Below, piece after piece: positions 17,351-25,929 of a DNA stretch of 64,000 nt. The notes beneath the pieces are model-generated. The model was not told the DNA's origin. It ran no database searches and saw nothing but the letters and a program-made list of their open reading frames with translations. The DNA is taken from assembly GCA_023228645.1 (NCBI GenBank), contig JALOAT010000006.1, positions 1-64,000 of the forward strand, in the 5' to 3' direction. This DNA is from Gammaproteobacteria bacterium. Its GTDB lineage: Bacteria; Pseudomonadota; Gammaproteobacteria; Thiohalomonadales; Thiohalomonadaceae. Positions within the stretch are counted from its first letter, which is position 1. The number at the start of each line of letters is the position of its first letter. A program made the position numbers and the translations under genes.

Positions 17351-17359
17351 CTCTTGTCT

Positions 17360-18916
17360 TCATTGCTCGCTATCTCCAGCCGCCGCCGCGGCGGCCTTCT
17401 TGGCCTTGGCGCGTTCGAGGGCGGCCTGGATGGCGGCCTTCTTGGCATCGTCGGGCGAGGCGGCGCCTTCCGCATCGGCGGCGGCCTTTTTCTTCAAGCG
17501 CGCCTCGCGCTCGGCCTTTTCGGCCTCGATGCGTGCCTGGCGGAATTCGTGGCGCTCGCGGGCGCGGTCGGCCTTTTTCTTTTCCCGCTCCTGGGCCCAC
17601 ACGGAGGTCTTGGCGAAGCGGAAGAACTGCACCAGGGGCAGGTTGCTCGGGCACACATAGGAACAGCAGCCACATTCGATGCAGTCGAATAGCTTGTAAT
17701 CCTGCGCCTTGTCGAAGTCCTTGGCGCGGGCGTGCCAGTACAGCTGCTGCGGCAGCAGTGACATCGGGCAGGCCTCGGCGCAGGCGCCGCAGCGGATGCA
17801 GGCGCGGGTCGGGCCGCGCTCGCCCAGCTCGCCCGCCACGGGCGCGAGCACGCAGCCGGCGGTCTTGGTGATGGGGACGTCGCGCGATTGCAGGGTGATG
17901 CCCATCATGGGGCCGCCGAGCACCAGGCGCTCCGGCTCGATCTTCAGGCCGCCGGCGAATTCCAGGAGATCGGCCACCGGCGTGCCGATGCGCACTTCGA
18001 GATTTTGCGGCCGGGCGACGGCACCGCCCGTCACCGTGACGATGCGCGTGATGAGCGGCTCGCCCCGTTCGATGGCGCGGTACACCGCCGCGGCGGTGGC
18101 CACGTTCTGCACCACCACGCCGATGGCGATGGGCAGGCCCGCAGAGGGGACTTCCTTGCCGGTGACCACCTTGATGAGCTGCTTCTCGCCGCCGGTGGGA
18201 TAGCGTGTGGGCACCTGCACCAGTTCGATGTCGCTGCGGCCGCTGCGCTTCAGGGCCTCGCCCAGGGCGGCGAAGGCCTCGGGCTTGTTGTCCTCCACCG
18301 CGATGACGCAGCTGCGCGCCTGCAGGGCGTGGATCATGATGCGCACGCCGCCGATCACCTCGTCGGTGCGCTCGCGCATGAGCATGTCGTCGGCGGTGAT
18401 GTAGGGCTCGCACTCCGCGCCGTTGATGATGAGGGTGTCCACCACCGTGCGCGGGCCCGGATTGAGCTTCACGTAGGAGGGAAAGCCCGCGCCGCCCAGG
18501 CCGACGATGCCGGCGTCGCGCACGCGGTTGCGCAGATGGCTCGGGTCTTCCTTCAGCCAGTCGGGCATGGGCACGAAGTCCACCGCCTCGTCGCGGCCGT
18601 CGGTCTCGATGACCACGCACAGGGCATTCAGCCCGGACGGGTGGGGCACCGGGCGTTCCTCGACGGCCACCACCACGCCGGAGCTGGAGGCGTGGGCAGG
18701 CACGCTCACGTAGCCCTCGGCCTGGGCGATCATCTGGCCCTTCAACACACGCTCGCCCACCTGCACGACGGGCTTGGCCGGCTGGCCGATGTGCTGTTGC
18801 ACGGGGATCACCAGCACGCGCGGCACCGGCGCGACCGCAATGGGCCGGCCGGTGGATTCGGCCTTGTGCTCGGGCAGGTGCAGGCCGCCGTGGAATGTGT
18901 GCAGGGTGCGCGTCAT
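17360..18916 (-). CDS. rnfC: Rnf electron transport complex subunit C
   Basis: The 518-residue soluble subunit oxidises NADH or exchanges electrons with ferredoxin. It has the N-terminal FHGGLHLPEHK, a Nqo1-like NADH/FMN region with GLGGAGFPSYVKL (~residue 140), and two [4Fe-4S] motifs CIRCGACAEACP and CIECGCCSYVCP (~375-430). The C-terminal tail is a short Lys/Ala/Glu helix. The start at 18916 overlaps the rnfB stop as ATGA; frame further upstream belongs to rnfB's antisense region and is ignored. Confidence 0.95.
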   Translation of the reverse strand: MTRTLHTFHGGLHLPEHKAESTGRPIAVAPVPRVLVIPVQQHIGQPAKPVVQVGERVLKGQMIAQAEGYVSVPAHASSSGVVVAVEERPVPHPSGLNALCVVIETDGRDEAVDFVPMPDWLKEDPSHLRNRVRDAGIVGLGGAGFPSYVKLNPGPRTVVDTLIINGAECEPYITADDMLMRERTDEVIGGVRIMIHALQARSCVIAVEDNKPEAFAALGEALKRSGRSDIELVQVPTRYPTGGEKQLIKVVTGKEVPSAGLPIAIGVVVQNVATAAAVYRAIERGEPLITRIVTVTGGAVARPQNLEVRIGTPVADLLEFAGGLKIEPERLVLGGPMMGITLQSRDVPITKTAGCVLAPVAGELGERGPTRACIRCGACAEACPMSLLPQQLYWHARAKDFDKAQDYKLFDCIECGCCSYVCPSNLPLVQFFRFAKTSVWAQEREKKKADRARERHEFRQARIEAEKAEREARLKKKAAADAEGAASPDDAKKAAIQAALERAKAKKAAAAAAGDSEQ

Positions 18917-19467
18917 GCCTGGGGTACCTTCACGGGCGTGACCTTGATGACCGGGTAGGGCCACTTCCAGGTGCCGATGTCCTCGCGCACCGGCTCCATG
19001 CGGATGCAGTCCACTGGGCAGGGCGACACGCATAATTCGCAGCCGGTGCATTCGCTTTCGATCACGGTGTGCATCTGCTTGGCCGCGCCCAGGATGGCGT
19101 CCACCGGACAGGCCTGTAGACACAAGGTGCAGCCGATGCAGGTGTTTTCGTCGATGACCGCCACCATCTTGGCCTTGGCGTCGCCGTCCAGCGGCTGTGG
19201 GTCACGCCCCAGCAGGTCGGCCAGCGCCATGACCACCGCCTCGCCGCCCGGCGGGCACTTGTTGATGTCCGCCTCGCCCGCGGCGATGGCCTCCGCATAG
19301 GGCCGGCAACCGGCGAAGCCGCACTGGCCGCACTGGGTCTGCGGCAGGATGGCGTCGATCTTCTCCACGATGGGATCGCTCTCCACGCGAAAGCGCACGG
19401 CCGCAAACCCGAGCAACAGCCCGAACACGGCAGCGAGCACTGTGAAGACAACGATGGCGGTCAGCAT
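18913..19467 (-). CDS. rnfB: Rnf electron transport complex subunit B
   Basis: The 184-residue subunit has a membrane helix (residues 1-25), a CQCGFAGC-type cluster site (QCGQCGFAGCRPYAEA) and two ferredoxin motifs CIGCTLCLQACPVDA and CTGCELCVSPCPVDC. It is the iron-sulfur entry or exit subunit of the complex. The gene is separated from rnfA by a 172-nt gap filled with an inverted repeat pair. Confidence 0.96.
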   Translation of the reverse strand: MLTAIVVFTVLAAVFGLLLGFAAVRFRVESDPIVEKIDAILPQTQCGQCGFAGCRPYAEAIAAGEADINKCPPGGEAVVMALADLLGRDPQPLDGDAKAKMVAVIDENTCIGCTLCLQACPVDAILGAAKQMHTVIESECTGCELCVSPCPVDCIRMEPVREDIGTWKWPYPVIKVTPVKVPQA

Positions 19468-19486
19468 GTTCTGGAAAAAAGCCCAA

Positions 19487-19627
19487 ACACGGGGGACACG
19501 GGGAACACGGGGGCGCTAATGGCTTGGACCTTGCTCGATACCAGACATTTGAGTCCCGCTGCACCTGCCGCAGCCAAACAGAGGTAACTCACGAGAAAAT
19601 CCCCGTGTCCCCCGTGTTCCCCGTGTT
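19487..19627. repeat. paired inverted ACACGGGG repeat between rnfA and rnfB
   Basis: The arm at 19487-19513 has three ACACGGGG words at 9-nt spacing; the inverse arm at 19601-19627 has CCCCGTGT words at the same spacing. The 87-nt spacer is unrelated to the spacers of other copies. Together with the copy between rnfC and rnfD, it means that two different repeat pairs interrupt this operon. Confidence 0.8.
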
Positions 19628-19639
19628 TCAGCTTTTCCT

Positions 19640-20221
19640 TCATCCCTTCACCAAACCCGCAAAGCCCATGAAGGCCAGGGACATGAGGCCGGCGGTGATG
19701 AGGGCGATGGAGGGGCCCTTGAATGCTTGGGGCACGTCGGCCACGGCGATGCGCTCGCGCATGGCGGCGAACAGTACCAGCACCAGGGAGAAGCCGAGGG
19801 CGGCGCCGAAGCCGTACACGGCCGACTGCAGGAAGCCGTGCTCGGTCTGGACGTTGAGCAGCGCCACGCCCAGCACCGCGCAGTTGGTGGTGATGAGGGG
19901 CAGGAAGATGCCCAGCACCTGATAGAGCACAGGGGAGGTCTTGTGCACCACCATCTCGGTGAACTGCACCACCACGGCGATGACCAGGATGAAGGCGATG
20001 GTGCGCAGGTATTCGAGGCCCAAGGGGGCCAGCAGGTATTCGTTCACCAGATAACTGCTCACGGCCGACAGGGTGAGCACGAAGGTGGTCGCCAAACCCA
20101 TGCCCGTGGCGGTTTCCACCTTCTTGGAAACGCCCATGAAAGGACACAGGCCCAGGAACTTCACCAGCACGAAGTTGTTGACCAGGACCGTGCTGACGAG
20201 GATGAGGGCGTATTCGGTCAT
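19640..20221 (-). CDS. rnfA: Rnf electron transport complex subunit A
   Basis: The 193-residue membrane protein starts MTEYALILVSTVLVNNFVL. It has six helices, LGLCPFMGVSKKVETA and the second-half FLPLITTNCAVLGVALLN, whose two cysteines hold the intramembrane iron-sulfur centre with RnfE. It is the first gene of rnfABCDGE; the 319-nt gap upstream should hold the promoter. Confidence 0.96.
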   Translation of the reverse strand: MTEYALILVSTVLVNNFVLVKFLGLCPFMGVSKKVETATGMGLATTFVLTLSAVSSYLVNEYLLAPLGLEYLRTIAFILVIAVVVQFTEMVVHKTSPVLYQVLGIFLPLITTNCAVLGVALLNVQTEHGFLQSAVYGFGAALGFSLVLVLFAAMRERIAVADVPQAFKGPSIALITAGLMSLAFMGFAGLVKG

Positions 20222-20540
20222 GATTCCCGAGTAAAATAGTCGGTTGCCAAGTATGGCGGCAAACGCCTCGAGTCCGCAACCCGACCCTTTGCGAGGCAAG
20301 CGGCGATTTTACGGTAAAAAGAGGGGCTTACGGTAATGATCCCGATCAAATTCACCTGGAGAATATTAGCGGAGCCTTAAATAGGCTTTCTCCGCATTAG
20401 AACCCGCGTGCAACGTTCGGGTTCTTCAGAAGAGAAAACACGGGGGACACGGGGAACACGGGGGGAATCCATTAAGGTCATCCGCTCCTACAGAAGAATC
20501 GATTTCCCCGTGTCCCCCGTGGTTGATGCTTTTCTCCCCG
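20222..20540. other. metG-rnfA gap: probable rnf promoter region and a repeat pair
   Basis: Both flanking genes are on the minus strand. Near rnfA the sequence is AT-richer (20300-20400) and includes an imperfect hairpin GCGGAGCC...GGCTTTCTCCGC at about 20370-20396. Next to metG lies an ACACGGGG inverted repeat pair (20437-20524). No gene is visible. Confidence 0.5.
20437..20524. repeat. paired inverted ACACGGGG repeat downstream of metG
   Basis: The arm at 20437-20465 (ACACGGGGGACACGGGGAAC and further) faces an inverse arm at 20504-20524 (CCCCGTGTCCCCCGTGG). The 38-nt spacer contains CGCTCCTAC, the core of the GTAGGAGCG REP-like element. Confidence 0.8.
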
Positions 20541-22607
20541 TCACTTCACCTTCATGCCCGGCTCGGCGCCGCTGTCGGGATTGAGGATGAACAACTCCTT
20601 GCCGCCGGGGCCGGCCGCCAGGACCATGCCTTCGGAGACGCCGAACTTCATCTTGCGCGGGGCCAGGTTGGCGACCATGACGGTGAGGCGGCCTTCCAGC
20701 TGTTCCGGGCTGTAGGCGGACTTGATGCCGGCGAACACGTTGCGGGTCTCGCCGCCCAGGTCGAGGGTCAGGCGCAGCAGCTTTTCCGCGCCATCCACGT
20801 GCTCGGCCTTGGCGATGCGCGCCACGCGCAGGTCCACCTTGGCGAAGTCGTCGATGCCGATGGTCTCGGCGATGGGTTCCACCAGGGGCTTGCTTGCCCG
20901 TTGCTGCTGCTCCGGGTGGCGCGCCCGGGACTGGGCCTCCTTGGTGGACACCGTGTCCGGGGCGTTGTCGCTGAGCATGGCGTCCACCTGGCGCTGATCC
21001 ACGCGGGTCATCAGGTGCCGGTAGGCGTTGATACGCTGTGGCGGTTCGATGGCGTCGCTCCACAGGAAATCACGGTCGAGCCCGAACAGTTCGCGGGCCA
21101 CGCGCCGGGCGGTGGCGGGCAGTACCGGGGCGAGCAGCACCGACAACAGCTTGAAGCCATGCAGGGTGCGTGAGCAGATGTCCTGCAATTCGGCACGCCG
21201 GCCCTCGTCCTTCGCCAGCACCCAGGGCTGGGCGCGATCGAATTCCTCGTTGATGCGGTCGGCCACGCTCATGATGTGGCGCAGGGCCTGGCCGTATTCA
21301 CGGGCCTCGTAGGCCTCCTGCACCTGCGCCGCGGCGGCGCCGGCCTGGGCGGTGAGGGCCCAGGTGTCGCCCGTGTAGGCGAGCGTGCCGTCGAAGTGCT
21401 TGGTGATGAAACCGGCGGCGCGGCTGGCGATGTTCACGTACTTTCCGACCAGATCGGCATTCACCCGCGCCACGAAATCTTCCAGGTTCAGGTCGATGTC
21501 GTCGATGCCGGCGCCCAGCTTGGCGGCGAAGTAGTAGCGCAGCCATTCGGGATTCAGGTTTTTCAAAAAGCTCGATGCGGTGATGAAGGTACCGCGGGAC
21601 TTGGACATCTTGGTGCCGTTCACGGTGAGGAAGCCGTGGGCGAACACGGACGTGGGCGTGCGATAGCCGGCGCTTTCCAGTTCCGCAGGCCAGAACAGGG
21701 CGTGGAAATACAGGATGTCCTTGCCGATGAAGTGGTACAGCTCGGTCTTCTCAGCAGCGGCTTTCTGCCTGTCCCAGAAGGCGTCGAAGTCGATGCCCCG
21801 GGTATCGCAGAGATTGCGGAAGCTGCCCATGTAGCCGATGGGGGCGTCCAGCCACACGTAGTAGTACTTGCCGGGCGCGCCCGGGATCTCGAAGCCGAAG
21901 TAGGGCGCATCGCGGGAGATGTCCCAGTCCGAGAGGCCCGCATCCAGCCACTCAATCAGCTTGTTGGCGGCTTCGGGTTGCACCTGGGGCGGCCTGATCC
22001 AGCCGCGCAGGAAGTCCGTGCAGGCGCCCAGCTTGAAGAAATGGTGGTCCGACTGCTTGCGCACGGGGGTGGCGCCCGACACGGCCGAATAGGGATTGAG
22101 CAGGTCCGTGGGCTGATAGGTGGTGCCGCACACCTCGCAGGAATCCCCGTACTGGTCCTTGGCGTGGCACTTGGGGCACTCGCCCTTGATGAAGCGGTCC
22201 GGCAGGAACATCTCCTTGACCGGGTCGTAATACTGCTCGACGGCGCGTACCTCGATGAGGCCGGCGGCCTTGAGCTTCAGGTAAATGTCGTCGGCGTAGT
22301 GCTTCGTTTCCGGCGAGTTGGTGGAGTAATAGTTATCGAAGCCCACCAGGAAGCCGTCGAAATCGGCCTTGTGCTCCTTCCACACCCGGTCGATGAGCTG
22401 CTCGGGCGTAATGCCTTCCTTCTCGGCGCGCAGCATGATGGGCGTGCCGTGGGTGTCGTCGGCGCACACGTACCAGCACTCGTTGCCGCGCATCTTCTGG
22501 AAGCGCACCCAGATGTCGGTCTGGATGTACTCCACCAGATGGCCCAGGTGAATGGGGCCGTTGGCATAGGGCAGGGCGCTGGTGACGAGGATGCGGCGTT
22601 TTGTCAT
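20541..22607 (-). CDS. metG: methionine-tRNA ligase
   Basis: The 688-residue enzyme has the HIGH-type signature PIHLGH (~residues 18-23), a zinc knuckle built from two CXXC pairs (CPKCHAKDQYGDSCEVC, ~145-161), the KMSKS loop (~335) and a C-terminal tRNA-binding EMAP/Arc1p-like domain (IDDFAKVDLRVARI to the end), which also dimerises. It attaches methionine to initiator and elongator tRNA. Order metG-rnfA and divergent mrp are conserved gammaproteobacterial neighbours. Confidence 0.97.
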   Translation of the reverse strand: MTKRRILVTSALPYANGPIHLGHLVEYIQTDIWVRFQKMRGNECWYVCADDTHGTPIMLRAEKEGITPEQLIDRVWKEHKADFDGFLVGFDNYYSTNSPETKHYADDIYLKLKAAGLIEVRAVEQYYDPVKEMFLPDRFIKGECPKCHAKDQYGDSCEVCGTTYQPTDLLNPYSAVSGATPVRKQSDHHFFKLGACTDFLRGWIRPPQVQPEAANKLIEWLDAGLSDWDISRDAPYFGFEIPGAPGKYYYVWLDAPIGYMGSFRNLCDTRGIDFDAFWDRQKAAAEKTELYHFIGKDILYFHALFWPAELESAGYRTPTSVFAHGFLTVNGTKMSKSRGTFITASSFLKNLNPEWLRYYFAAKLGAGIDDIDLNLEDFVARVNADLVGKYVNIASRAAGFITKHFDGTLAYTGDTWALTAQAGAAAAQVQEAYEAREYGQALRHIMSVADRINEEFDRAQPWVLAKDEGRRAELQDICSRTLHGFKLLSVLLAPVLPATARRVARELFGLDRDFLWSDAIEPPQRINAYRHLMTRVDQRQVDAMLSDNAPDTVSTKEAQSRARHPEQQQRASKPLVEPIAETIGIDDFAKVDLRVARIAKAEHVDGAEKLLRLTLDLGGETRNVFAGIKSAYSPEQLEGRLTVMVANLAPRKMKFGVSEGMVLAAGPGGKELFILNPDSGAEPGMKVK

Positions 22608-22704
22608 GGTGCCTATCTACTTGGGGAGGGGTGCTTGAACCAAGCCCGCTAAGTTACCACATAGGGTGGACTTGGAAGAAAAGCCAACCATGGGGAAGAA
22701 CGCC

Positions 22705-22858
22705 AAACCACGGGGGACAAGGGGGGTCTGGAGCCCGTAGGTCACGTTGCCGCGCAGCGGCTACGTGACACAACGCGGCCCGGGAATGTCACGTAGCTTC
22801 GCAACGTGACCTACGCCCAATCCTTTCTCTCCTGTGTTCCCCGTGTCCCCCGTGGTCA
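22705..22858. repeat. composite palindromic repeat upstream of mrp
   Basis: The outer arms are ACCACGGGGGACA (22705-22728) and its inverse (22832-22858). Nested inside is an 80-nt near-perfect palindrome (22736-22815): CGTAGGTCACGTTGC pairs with GCAACGTGACCTACG, and GCTACGTGACA pairs with TGTCACGTAGC. An almost identical palindrome lies at 24125-24204, on the other side of mrp. Confidence 0.85.
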
Positions 22859-22901
22859 ATGCTTTTTTTCCATTAAGCTATGCGCCCTTTGCGCATTCGC
22901 A

Positions 22902-22929
22902 TTGTGCGCGGCCGAGGCTTCTGTATAAT
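22902..22929 (+). promoter_or_regulatory. sigma70-like promoter of mrp
   Basis: TTGTGC at 22902-22907 and TATAAT at 22924-22929 are 16 nt apart, and transcription would begin about 50 nt before the mrp start codon. The -10 box is perfect and stands out against a GC-rich background. Confidence 0.6.
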
Positions 22930-22985
22930 TCCTTAACGTTTTTCTAGGGTATGATGGCGCCTCCGGCGCCGAAGAGGAGAAAACG

Positions 22986-24077
22986 ATGTCGAACCTGTCC
23001 CAGGCCACGGTTGAGTCGGCCATCAAGACCTACGTGGATCCTTACCTCGAAAAGGATCTGGTCTCCGCCGGTTGCATCAAGAATATTCAGGTGGAGGGAT
23101 CCAGGGTCACGCTGGATGTGGTCATGGGATTCCCCGTCAAGGGCTATGAGACCGCACTCAAGGCGGCGCTCGGCGAGAAGGCCATGAGCGCCGGTGCGAC
23201 CGAGGTGCAGGTGAACGTGGAGCAGCGCATCATCTCCCACGCCGCGCAAAAAGGCGTGTCCCACATCAAGGGCGTGAAGAACATTATCGCCGTGGCCTCC
23301 GGCAAGGGCGGCGTGGGCAAGTCCACCACCTCGGTGAACCTGGCCCTGGCCCTGGCGGCGGAGGGCGCCACCGTGGCCATCCTGGACGCCGACATCTACG
23401 GCCCCAGCCAGCCGCGCATGCTGGGCGTGGAGAACCAGAAGCCCGATTCCCAGGACGGCCAGCACCTGGAACCGATCATGAGCCACGGGCTGCAATCCAT
23501 GTCCATCGGCTATCTGGTCGAGCCGGAGACCCCGATGATCTGGCGCGGCCCCATGGTCACCCAGGCCCTGGAACAGCTCCTGAAGGAAACCAACTGGCGC
23601 GAAGTGGACTTCCTGGTCATCGACCTGCCGCCGGGCACCGGCGATACCCAGCTGACCCTGGCCCAGAAGGTACCGGTGTCCGGTGCCGTCATCGTCACCA
23701 CTCCCCAGGACATCGCCCTGCTCGACGCGCGCAAGGCCTACAAGATGTTCGAGAAGGTGGAAGTGCCGGTGCTGGGCGTGGTGGAGAACATGTCCATCCA
23801 CATCTGCTCCAAGTGCGGCCATGCCGAGCACATCTTCGGCGAGGGTGGCGGCAAGGCCATGGCCGGGCAGTACAACATCCCCTTCCTCGGCGCCCTGCCA
23901 CTGGACATCCACATCCGCGAGCAGGCCGACAGCGGCAAGCCCACGGTCGTGGCCGACCCGGACGGCAAAGTGGCTGAGATCTACAAGGACATCGCGCGCA
24001 AGGTCGCGGCCAAGCTGTCGCTCAAGGCCAAGGACTACAGCGCCAAGTTCCCCAAGATCGTTATCCAGAACAGCTGA
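22986..24077 (+). CDS. mrp: Mrp/ApbC iron-sulfur cluster carrier ATPase
   Basis: The 363-residue P-loop protein has an N-terminal MIP18/DUF59 domain (residues 1-90), the deviant Walker A SGKGGVGKST (~105), the FeS-binding pair CSKCG (~274) and the family signature LDADIYGPSQP. It binds a [4Fe-4S] cluster between two subunits and passes it to apoproteins, useful next to Rnf with its many clusters. GAGGAG lies upstream of the ATG. Confidence 0.95.
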   Translation: MSNLSQATVESAIKTYVDPYLEKDLVSAGCIKNIQVEGSRVTLDVVMGFPVKGYETALKAALGEKAMSAGATEVQVNVEQRIISHAAQKGVSHIKGVKNIIAVASGKGGVGKSTTSVNLALALAAEGATVAILDADIYGPSQPRMLGVENQKPDSQDGQHLEPIMSHGLQSMSIGYLVEPETPMIWRGPMVTQALEQLLKETNWREVDFLVIDLPPGTGDTQLTLAQKVPVSGAVIVTTPQDIALLDARKAYKMFEKVEVPVLGVVENMSIHICSKCGHAEHIFGEGGGKAMAGQYNIPFLGALPLDIHIREQADSGKPTVVADPDGKVAEIYKDIARKVAAKLSLKAKDYSAKFPKIVIQNS

Positions 24078-24089
24078 GGGAAAGCCGTT

Positions 24090-24204
24090 AACACGGGGGG
24101 CACGGGGGAGAAACAGGATTGGGGCGTGGATCACGTTGCCGCGCAGCGGCTACGTGACACAACGCGGCCCGGGAATGTCACGTAGCTTCGCAACGTGACC
24201 TACG
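24090..24204. repeat. composite repeat downstream of mrp, second copy of the 80-nt palindrome
   Basis: An ACACGGGG arm at 24090-24109 precedes the palindrome at 24125-24204, which matches 22736-22815 almost base for base. The inverse outer arm expected directly after it is missing; instead a new forward arm begins at 24223. The arrangement looks like insertion next to or inside an older copy. Confidence 0.8.
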
Positions 24205-24222
24205 GGCTGAGAAAAAAGGCCT

Positions 24223-24360
24223 TAACCATGGGGGACACGGGGAACACGGGGGGAAAGCCGTGTGAAAAGGTGGGCTCCCCACCTGTAGGAGGTGCCTGAG
24301 GCCGCTCCCACGGGTTTTCCATTCCTGAATTCCCCGTGTTCCCCGTGTCCCCCGTGGTTT
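24223..24360. repeat. paired inverted ACACGGGG repeat upstream of dcd
   Basis: The forward arm at 24223-24253 and the inverse arm at 24331-24360 enclose 77 nt that include TGTAGGAGGTGCC and GGCCGCTCCCAC, a REP-like inverted pair. It fills most of the mrp-dcd gap. Confidence 0.8.
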
Positions 24361-24450
24361 GGCTTTTTGCCTTTGTCTTCGCCTTTCGCCTCTGCCGCGT
24401 TTCAGGCGATAATCCGCCGCTCTTTCTGAGCAGAGCGCGTTGTAGCAGCC

Positions 24451-25014
24451 ATGAGCATCAAATCGGACAAGTGGATCCGCCGTATGGCGGCGGAGGGCAT
24501 GATCGAACCGTTCGAGCCTGGGCAGGTGCGCCACGTGAACGGCAACCGCATCGTGTCCTACGGCACCTCCAGCTACGGCTACGACGTGCGCTGCGCGGAC
24601 GAATTCAAGATCTTCACCAACATCAATTCGGCCATCGTGGACCCGAAGGCGTTCGATTCCTCCAGCTTCGTGGACGTGAAGTCGGACGTGTGCATCATCC
24701 CGCCCAACTCCTTCGCCCTGGCCCGCACGGTGGAATATTTCCGCATCCCGCGTAGCGTGCTGACCATCTGCCTGGGCAAGTCCACCTATGCGCGCTGCGG
24801 CATCATCGTGAACGTGACGCCGCTGGAACCCGAGTGGGAAGGTCACGTGACCCTGGAGTTCTCCAACACCACGCCACTGCCGGCGAAGATCTACGCCAAC
24901 GAGGGCGTGGCCCAGATGCTGTTCCTGGAATCGGACGAGATGTGCGAGACGTCTTACGCCGACCGTGGCGGCAAATATCAGGGCCAGCGCGGCGTCACCC
25001 TGCCGAAGACCTGA
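24451..25014 (+). CDS. dcd: dCTP deaminase
   Basis: The 187-residue homotrimeric enzyme converts dCTP to dUTP for thymidylate synthesis. It has the family motifs YGTSSYGYDVRCADEF (~residues 35-50), ARTVEYFRIPR, LGKSTYARCGI with the catalytic region (~115) and ITPLEPEWEGHVTLEFSN-like VTPLEPEWEGH (Glu138-type catalytic base). The C-terminal YADRGGKYQGQRGVTLPK closes the active site. Its last 37 nt overlap the convergent DUF3108 gene. Confidence 0.96.
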   Translation: MSIKSDKWIRRMAAEGMIEPFEPGQVRHVNGNRIVSYGTSSYGYDVRCADEFKIFTNINSAIVDPKAFDSSSFVDVKSDVCIIPPNSFALARTVEYFRIPRSVLTICLGKSTYARCGIIVNVTPLEPEWEGHVTLEFSNTTPLPAKIYANEGVAQMLFLESDEMCETSYADRGGKYQGQRGVTLPKT

Positions 25015-25754
25015 ATCGGTGGGGCGGCCTCACGGCCGCCCGCCGCCGTGCTCACCCCGTCTTGCTCGACGGAGAGGATGTAGCTCGCGACGGTGCGGTC
25101 CTTTTCCTTTTGTTCGAGCTTGACCGGCAGGTAGTCCCACACGGCGGCACACCAGACGACGGTGTCCTCGCGGCGGATCTTCACCGTGCGGACCCGCCCC
25201 ATGGGGGTGACGACCTCCTCCTCTCCGAGCACTTCAAACACGTATTCCTTGATCTTGCTGCCGTCGACAATGCGGTAGCGAAGATCGCGCTTGCCGGCTT
25301 CGAGGTCGTCGCGGATGACGACCTGATACATGAGCTTGTCGAGCAGACCGTCACTGAGCGGGAGCACCGTGGTCTCGTTCTGGTCCACCGCGATGACGCG
25401 ACGGCGCTCCCAGTCGAAAGTGATCCGCTCCACTTCGGTCTCGCGGCCGTCGGTGTAGCGTGCGTAGTACTCCATCGGCCGGTAGCCGTCCTCATCCTGG
25501 ACCCATTCGGAGCGTTCATGCAGGCGATCGTCCCGGAACAGGGCAATGAGGCCCGTGGTGCGTACCTCCGAGGTGAGCACATAGCGTTCTGGCGCGACGG
25601 CGGTCAGGGTACGGGTCATTTCACCAATCTTCATCCCGTTCGCGTGCACGGCATAGCGCGCCAGCGACAGCAGCGACGCCGCTTGGCATGGCAGTATCGG
25701 TGCTGCGCACAGCAGCAGGGTGACGACGACGAGCAGGAATTTTGCGTGCCTCAC
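24978..25754 (-). CDS. DUF3108 periplasmic/outer-membrane-associated protein
   Basis: The 258-residue protein has a signal peptide (to about residue 25, ILPCQA) and a DUF3108 domain: YAVHANGMKIGEMTRTL, a β-rich run with RSEWVQDEDGYRPMEYYARYTDGRE, and TPMGRVRTVKIRRED. The family often sits beside purN in gammaproteobacteria; here it is separated from purN by a three-gene signalling group. Its 3' end overlaps the convergent dcd coding region. Confidence 0.8.
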   Translation of the reverse strand: MRHAKFLLVVVTLLLCAAPILPCQAASLLSLARYAVHANGMKIGEMTRTLTAVAPERYVLTSEVRTTGLIALFRDDRLHERSEWVQDEDGYRPMEYYARYTDGRETEVERITFDWERRRVIAVDQNETTVLPLSDGLLDKLMYQVVIRDDLEAGKRDLRYRIVDGSKIKEYVFEVLGEEEVVTPMGRVRTVKIRREDTVVWCAAVWDYLPVKLEQKEKDRTVASYILSVEQDGVSTAAGGREAAPPIQVFGRVTPRWP

Positions 25755-25929
25755 CTTCGGAGTCTAGACGCCGCAGCGGCAGGAGCAGCGGAGAGCCTTG
25801 TGTCAAGTTGTGATACTGAACCTGACGGGTGCCACAGGAGGGGATCAATCGGCGGCAGTGGCGGCGCCGCGCAAGTTTGTTATAGTCAACCGGCCTTATG
25901 GACTAATCCAAATCAACAAGGAGTATCCC

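Noticed and set aside
17165..17692. Plus-strand frame across the rnfC-rnfD repeat
   Set aside because: It is built from repeat sequence and antisense rnfC.
17888..18958. 356-codon plus-strand frame opposite rnfC
   Set aside because: His/Asp/Gly-rich shadow; RnfC iron-sulfur motifs are in the opposite frame.
19480..24360. CRISPR-like spaced repeats
   Set aside because: Arms are inverted relative to each other, occur as single pairs, have unequal spacers and no cas genes nearby.
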